64,000 bases of DNA from Gautieria morchelliformis (Eukaryota; Basidiomycota; Agaricomycetes; Gomphales; Gomphaceae). A model generated the notes under the pieces. The model was not told where the DNA came from. It saw only the letters and a program-made list of their open reading frames with translations, and made no database searches. Below, one piece after another: positions 58,532 through 64,000 of this stretch. A program made the translations under genes and the position numbers. How positions within the stretch are numbered: the stretch's first letter is position 1; each line of letters opens with the position of its first letter. The DNA lies in NCBI GenBank assembly GCA_015179125.1, contig WHVA01000056.1, forward strand, positions 124,001 through 188,000, given 5' to 3'.

Positions 58532-61500
58532 ATGAATGGGGATAGCCGGCAGATCACAAAACTAAGGGTTAGAAAACAGAAAGTCAATAAATCGCTGACG
58601 GCGACGTTGGAAATGCTAGCTAAGTGCTCACCTGACCACTATGACATCCTTGCAATCCAAGAACCACACATTGACTTCCTAGGCAATGCCAGGGCCACCC
58701 CCAGTTGGTACTCGGTGTACCTGGAGACCCACTTCCAAGACAAAGAGAAGTGGACAAGATCGATGATACTAATAAGCAAGAAAATCACAACGGGCATATG
58801 GAGAGCAGTGGAAATAGGGACACCGGACGTCACAGCAATAAAAGTCAAGACGAAAATGGGTGACGTGCTGGTTATTAATATTTACGCCAACTGTACACAA
58901 TCTGACAGCATAAGAGCTGTACAGGAATACATACAGAGAAGTGCGGCGGAAGAAAGGACACAAGGACAAGAGGTAGCAGGTATGGTATGGCTGGGTGATT
59001 TTAATAGGCACCATCCGATGTAGGATTAGCTGTGGAACTCGCACCTGTTCACCAGAGCTAACCACCAGAGCTAACCTGGACGAAGCACAGGTTTTGTTGG
59101 ACGCGATCGCAGACCACGACTTGCACATGGCTCTGCCAAAGGACACGCCCACACTTAAAGCAATGGCGACTGGAAATTATACTCACACAGATAACGTATT
59201 CATTTCCTCCTCATTGATAGAGAGCTTAGTCAGTTGCAAGTCAGTACCAGAAGACCGACCCCCCCAAAAGTGATCACTTCCCTGTTGACACTATGCTCAA
59301 TGTCACCGTCATGGCAAGCACTCAGGTGCCCAAGCCAAACTACAGACAAGTCGACTGAAAGGAGTACAGCAAGCAGCTCAGAACGAGGCTCAGGGAAGTG
59401 ATCAGTGAACCAACTCCGACCACCCCACAACAATTCCACCACCTCCTGCATGCATTAACAGAGACCATAGCGACCACCACTGAAGATCTGGTGCCGAAGA
59501 GCAAGCCATCACCTTATGTGAAGCGCTTGTGGTCATTGCAGCTGACGTGCACCAGAGCCGAAACCAGGCGACTGGGCAGGAGAGCCCATGCACGGTGCAA
59601 CGACCCAGCTGACACAGCGCATGAGGCATACAGAACCACAAGAAACAAGTATGCGGAAGCCATTGAGAAATTGAAGAAAGACCACTGGAAAGATTTCCTC
59701 GATGGCATGGACCAGAGGACAATCTGGACAGCACATAGATACACTTCAGCGGATGCATCTGATGGGGGGCGGGCATGCATCCCAACGCTAACGATGGTAC
59801 AAGCAGATGGGACACGGATGGTCGCAGAGACAAATGATCAGAAAGCCGACCTGCTTTTCGACACATTTTTCCCAAAGCCGAGGGTCAACACTGAGAGCAT
59901 CCCATCAGATTATGAGTGCCCAACTCCAGCATTCGAGTACAAGCCAATATCCAATGCGCAGATACGCAGGGCTGTACCCAAATATACTCATTAAACAGTG
60001 TATTGATGTACTTCTGCCCTACATAGGACCCCTCTACCAAGCCACATTCAAGCTCAGAACTTACCCAGCAGAGTGGAGGGACTTGATCATGAGGGACCTC
60101 TGCAAACCAGGGAAAGCCAACTACACAGTGCCGGGAGCGTATAGACCTATAGTGTTACTAGATACGATAGGCAAGGTGTTTTAGATTAAGATGTTAAATG
60201 ATGCTTTTAGCAAGCAAATTCTATTGCTTAGCGGTCGGGACCGCTACGTTCGTCCCTCCTCTGTGTGCTGACTAAGCCCCTCGAGACGCGTCCGGCACTG
60301 ATGGATGAAAGTCACATGACCATGTCAACAGGAAAATGGTGTCGATCTAAGGAATAACCAAATCAAAAGAGTTTGCTTTTGAGGTAGTCTAGAGTAAGCA
60401 GTAATAGTGAACTCTCAACGAAGAATTGGAGTAAACTATTGAGATCTAAGTTCTGTAGCTATCAAACAAGACTACAGTGACTTCAGGGGGTGAAACAGTT
60501 GATTCTGGATTATTTCGTTCATACATTTGTAGTAGCTACTTATACTATATTAGTGGTAACTACTGGTGTTCGATATAGTGAGCAGATGGGTCGAGAAACT
60601 ACTTGCAACTAAAGGGGTGACTAATTATAATCATAAAATCATGGGGATGATGGGGATAGTATCAAGGTTATTTAAACTTTGGAATAGAGTCTTGTACTTA
60701 GCATACAAAGCCCCTGTCCACATGGTGTCAAGATAATAATCAGCTGGTCGTGTCATGGAGTTCAATAGAGAATGGAAATCAAATCTGTCCTGCCTAGCAT
60801 AAATGCTAGGCTTGGTGATGGGGCCGCTGTCTCTGTGCCTCTTCTGTGGGGCAGCTAATTGAGTACATGTATTGTGGATGACATTCTCAAGTCACTCCAC
60901 AATATCCGGTGCTCCTGCGCAGTCTGCATCTCCCTGCAGTGTTTGGTGCCCGCACCTCCTCGGTGCCTGTGGCCTGGCACCTGTCGATAGGTGCGCTGTC
61001 TCTGATCGGCCGCACGTGGTCAACACCCGTATCCCTGTATCTTATCTAATCTGTAGATAAGATAGCTATTCGTGATGCCATGTATCTGTCGTCTGTGCCG
61101 ACATCTGTCGTAAGTGTTGTTCCTATTTCTTTTTAATCATTTTTCTTTGTTTTCTTTTATTAGCTTCTTTATACATAGATAACTTGAAATAGAATAGTTG
61201 TGTCTATCATAACAAGGTGCTATCGGCTTGCGTGGCGGAGGATTTGGTGAAGATGAGTGAGAGGTATGGATTACTGCCGGACAACCATTTCGGCTGCAGG
61301 CCGGGGCGGACGACTACTGACATAGTACACTACGTGGTAGCAGAGGCAAAATATGCGTGGAGGTGAGGGAAAGTAATGGGAGTGTTGTATCTGGACATCA
61401 AGGGAGCCTTCCCAAGCATTATTCTGGATAGACTCACTCACAACATGTGAACACAAGGGGTACCGATTGAGTACACTGACTGGATACGCAGAAAAGTCCA

Positions 61501-63134
61501 GAACAGGCTCACAACGATCAGTTTTGATGATCACACATCCATGACCAGACTGATAGGGCACGGCATGGACCAAGGGTGCCCCTTGTCTGCCATCACCTAC
61601 CAGTTCTACAATGGAGACCTGCTAGACATAGCACAGAGAAAAAAAGGGGGAGGGCAGCATAGGCTTCGTGGATGACATGACCTTTATAGCGGAAGGGGTG
61701 GACTTTGGAGACACTTTCAACAAGCTGATGGACATAATGACCAGACCCGATGGGGCATGCAGCTGGGCCGCAAGGCATGATTGCCAGTTCGCAATGGATA
61801 AGTTTGGGCTAATGGGGCTTACCAGATGCAGAGAGAAGGATCCCACAAAGACGAACAAAACCAGACCAGTGGTCAGGCCTTCGATAAAAATCGGCCAGCA
61901 CATTATAGAACCCACGGCGACGCACAATCTCCTGGGGATGATCATATACCAGGAGCTGAGATTCAAGGAACACACAAACTACGCACTGAAGAAGGAAGAA
62001 GCATACATTGGCCAATACAGGAGGCTGGCAAGGCCAACCAAGGGAATTACAGCTAAGCACATGAGAACTTATTACCTAACCGTGGCAGTGCCAAAATTGC
62101 TATACGCTGCTGACGTGTTTCTCGTACCAGCAAGCAAAAGGGGCAAGGGGACCAAGGGAAAAATAAACAAGTTAGCACAGATACAGAGGTAAGCGGCACT
62201 AGACATTACAGGCGCCCTCAGGACCACGGCCACAGACACACTTGAAGCACACACCAACCTCATGCTGTTCCCACTGCTGGTGGCCAAGCTGGTACACAGA
62301 GCAGCAGTGAGGCTGGCCTGCCTACCAGATGGCCACCCGCCTGCGGCAAAGTGAAGAAGGCAGCAAAAAGATACATACAGCGTCACCAGTCACCTCTCCA
62401 CGAGATCCTGCATGCTTACAGACTGAATCCAGACCGGATGGAAAAGATCCAGACTGTAGTATTCGGGCCCAAGTGGGCCCCAGCCTTTAGGACACAGATC
62501 CTGTGCGACAAGGAGCAGGCGATTGAGCAGATAGAGACAGAAAGGGGGGAGGTGGTCGTCTTCTTGGACGGGTCATGCCTGGAAGGAAGAATAGGAGCGG
62601 CAGCTGTACTATACAGGAATGGGAGGGAGCAGAAGTCGGTGGGGCTGTACATGAGGCTGGAAAGTGAACACACGGTGTTCGAAGCAGAGCTTGCAGGGGC
62701 GGGCATGGGAGCCAAAATACTAATTGCAGAGAGGAGTGGCAGCTACGTAGTCACCCTGGACAACCAGGCGGTGATCCGGAGAACCAGAAGGGAGAGCACC
62801 ATACCTGGGCAGTATCTTGTCAATGCGGTACACAGACAAATCCACAAATATACTCATACAGCTCAGGATGGGGCACATAGCGCTAAACAAACACATGTAC
62901 AAGATAGGCAAAGCGGACTCGCCAATGTGTCCCACGTGCCGAAACATGCCAGAAACCATCCACCACTATCTGTTTCGATGTCCAGCCTATAGCGGGCCTA
63001 GGAAGAGGATGGAAAAGAATCTCAAAAGGGGGGCTAAATTGGTAAAAACACTCTTAGGGGGCACAGAGCCATGGAGCACCTTTTTAGATATGTGCACAAA
63101 ACAGGGCAGTTCAAGAAGTCATACAGGAACATGA
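58532..63134 (+). pseudogene. LINE ORF2 (AP endonuclease, RT, RNase H)
   Basis: Endonuclease: NKSLTATLEMLAKC, DILAIQEPHIDFLG, TRSMILISKKI, WLGDFNRHHPM (58532-59023). RT: a block with KPGKANYTVPGAYRPIVLLD, then after the 1034-bp insertion LLPDNHFGCRPGRTTTDIVH, VLYLDIKGAFPS, GMDQGCPLSAI and GFVDDMTFIAEG. RNase H: VVVFLDGSCLEGRIGAAA, VFEAELAG, VTLDNQAVI. C-terminal finger CPTCRNMPETIHHYLFRC. Lesions: TAG after HHPM, a 14-bp duplication near 59057-59084, loss of the APGPDG region near 59980, frame change in the A/G run at 61640, TAA at 62190, and loss of the region between RNase H and the finger. Confidence 0.85.
60179..61212. mobile_element. 1034-bp insertion in the LINE RT
   Basis: It is flanked by CAAGGTG at 60172-60178 and 61213-61219. 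Removing one copy with the insert restores the RT frame (DTIGKV joined to LSACVAEDLV). It encodes nothing recognisable. It contains palindromes at 60229-60246 (TAGCGGTC) and 61038-61064 (TATCTTATCTA). A TGGTGCCCGCACC...GGCCTGGCACC block near 60943 resembles short blocks near 2811 and 390. It could be a solo LTR or a non-autonomous element; a 7-bp duplication does not decide. Confidence 0.75.
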
Positions 63135-63380
63135 TGCTTCTGAAGGAAACACGAGTGGGAGACAGTGTATGAGATGGGGCAAGCAGAGGAGCCACAGACA
63201 TGAGAACCCACCTACCCCACCCAAACAGGCACAGGCATACCCAGGGTGATGCGCAAGAGGTACAAGCTGAGACAGAGGTCGAGAGGCAAGAAGGAAACAA
63301 TCTAGGACAAAACATGTACACACTGTCATACATAGGGTGCGGCCCCAAAAGATGATAAATTGGAGAAAAACACAAAAAAA

Positions 63381-63478
63381 GAGCACCAGAGATGCCATTG
63401 GCGACTTTGAAGGGCAGATCCTCCCAGTGCAGAGGTTCTCTGCAAGGAATGCATCAAGCTCTACCTGCTCCCTAGGTG
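63381..63478 (-). pseudogene. Ty3/gypsy reverse transcriptase, part 2
   Basis: On the minus strand it reads LGEQVELDAFLAENLCTG then RICPSKSPMASLVLF, the N-terminal edge of gypsy RT. It joins LVLFIKKKDGS of part 1 once the LINE is removed. It ends near the hAT-like sequence at 63484. Confidence 0.8.
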
Positions 63479-63483
63479 ACAGT

Positions 63484-63605
63484 AGTGATGTGCTGGGCTT
63501 GGGCTCAAGCCCGAAGCTGAGCCCAGCCTAGCCTGGCTCAAGCCCGCTTTGAGCCCACCAAATGGGTCGGGCTTCTGACTTGGGGAAGCCCGGGCTTTGC
63601 TGGAT
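63484..63605. mobile_element. hAT-like terminus with AGCCC/GGGCT repeats
   Basis: TAGTGATGTGCTGGGCTTGG starts the block. GGGCTTGGGCTCAAGCCC and related AGCCCG/CGGGCT copies follow, dense and in both orientations. The start and the motif array look like a hAT subterminal region. No opposite terminus or target duplication was found in the window, so it is either truncated or its other end is out of view. Confidence 0.45.
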
Positions 63606-63660
63606 AGATATAGTGCATCTTTGTCTGGATTCGGAAGGTGAACTGTATATACATGAAACA
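63606..63660. other. Short spacer
   Basis: Between the hAT-like block and the terminal reading frame. Nothing recognised. Confidence 0.3.
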
Positions 63661-63663
63661 AGG

Positions 63664-64000
63664 TTATTCCCTTCGCGCGATCTCACTACTCACCTAAGCC
63701 TTGTATCGAGTTGCCCAAAGCGCAAATTACCACAACAGAGAAAGTTACTGACCCCAGCAATGCCTCCGTTCCGGCCCTGGCTTCACACCAGGCAGTGGCT
63801 TCTGCTGCCACTGCAAAACAGCTCGCTACGGCAAAACTGCCTTCTGCTCCATCGTCAGAGAGCATTGATGAGTCGGCCATGGAGGGCGAATCTTCTGGTA
63901 CCCCTCATATTGGTGACACCACTGACCCAACCAGAACAGAGAACACACCTGGTGGGGAAGCAGCCAAGGAGCTCCCAGGAAGCCACACTTCTTCTTGTGT
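63664..64000 (+). CDS. Partial reading frame leaving the right edge
   Basis: An open frame from about 63664 to the edge reads TTTEKVTDPSNASVPALASH and ESIDESAMEGESSGTPHIGD, Ala/Ser/Thr-rich and low in complexity. There is no ATG near its start; a splice acceptor (CACCTAAG) precedes 63697, so this could be an internal exon. No domain is visible in this part. It may be the N-terminal part of a transposon or host gene that continues outside. Confidence 0.4.

Larger units (their letters stand above)
56658..63380 (+). mobile_element. Tad-like LINE, nested in gypsy pol
   Basis: The 5' end starts at 56658 after AAAGAGCACCAGAGA. The 3' end is an A-rich tail at 63374-63380 followed by GAGCACCAGAGA again. 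The 12- to 15-bp duplication is the target site, and joining the flanks restores the gypsy frame (SKSPMAS joined to LVLF). ORF1 and ORF2 lie in the expected order. It is near full length but carries several disabling changes and a 1034-bp insertion. Confidence 0.9.

Overview
The window looks like nuclear DNA of a basidiomycete fungus, most likely an agaricomycete. It has short introns of about 50-60 bp with GT...CTAAC...AG signals, Plavaka and Tnp2 (CACTA-type) transposases, a Tad-like LINE, Ty3/gypsy remnants, and host genes typical of mushrooms (a mitochondrial glycine carrier, a P450, a DUF6533-type membrane protein). No tRNA, rRNA or CRISPR array was recognised. Most of the window is a nested transposon field with small gene islands.

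1-6.88 kb and 26.49-32.41 kb are two arms of one large inverted duplication, about 5.4 kb once later insertions are removed. Each arm holds a Plavaka transposase pseudogene that is cut off by an LTR, a 1-kb foldback element, and clustered ~90-bp repeats in opposite orientations. Arm 1 alone carries a 1.42-kb solo LTR. Arm 2 alone carries a 545-bp hAT-type MITE with an 8-bp target duplication. An intact three-exon gene (32.36-33.44 kb) sits at the outer edge of arm 2; its mirror copy runs off the left edge of the window. The inner edge of arm 1 is exactly a Tc1/mariner element (6881-11512), whose other flank is an unrelated LTR fragment.

The spacer between the arms (11.5-26.5 kb) holds LTR fragments, a GC-rich minisatellite, an intact five-exon gene of unknown function (15.0-16.7 kb), a decayed Tnp2 transposase (17.0-19.6 kb, minus strand), a small acidic/Ser-rich gene, copy A of an undescribed repeat family called X here (21.5-24.9 kb), and a divergent forkhead-like gene (25.1-26.2 kb).

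33.4-41.4 kb is low in recognisable genes. It holds a pair of ~70-bp inverted repeats, a 189-bp in-frame tandem repeat, and part of copy B of family X with a 355-bp tandem amplification. Next come a perfect 55-bp hairpin (41.44-41.59 kb) and the mitochondrial carrier gene hem25 (42.1-43.6 kb). The rest of copy B, with an open 157-codon gene behind a TATA box, lies at 45.7-47.0 kb. Copy B is therefore split by a segment carrying hem25, while copy A is continuous.

48.1-52.6 kb carries three broken genes: a P450 lacking its heme-binding end, a DUF6533-type membrane protein, and an unrecognised remnant. After low-complexity AT-rich DNA, 56.7-63.4 kb is a Tad-like LINE inserted into the reverse-transcriptase gene of a gypsy element, with a target-site duplication of at least 12 bp. 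The LINE itself contains a 1.03-kb insertion with a 7-bp duplication. The right edge holds a hAT-like terminus and the 5' part of an open reading frame that leaves the window.
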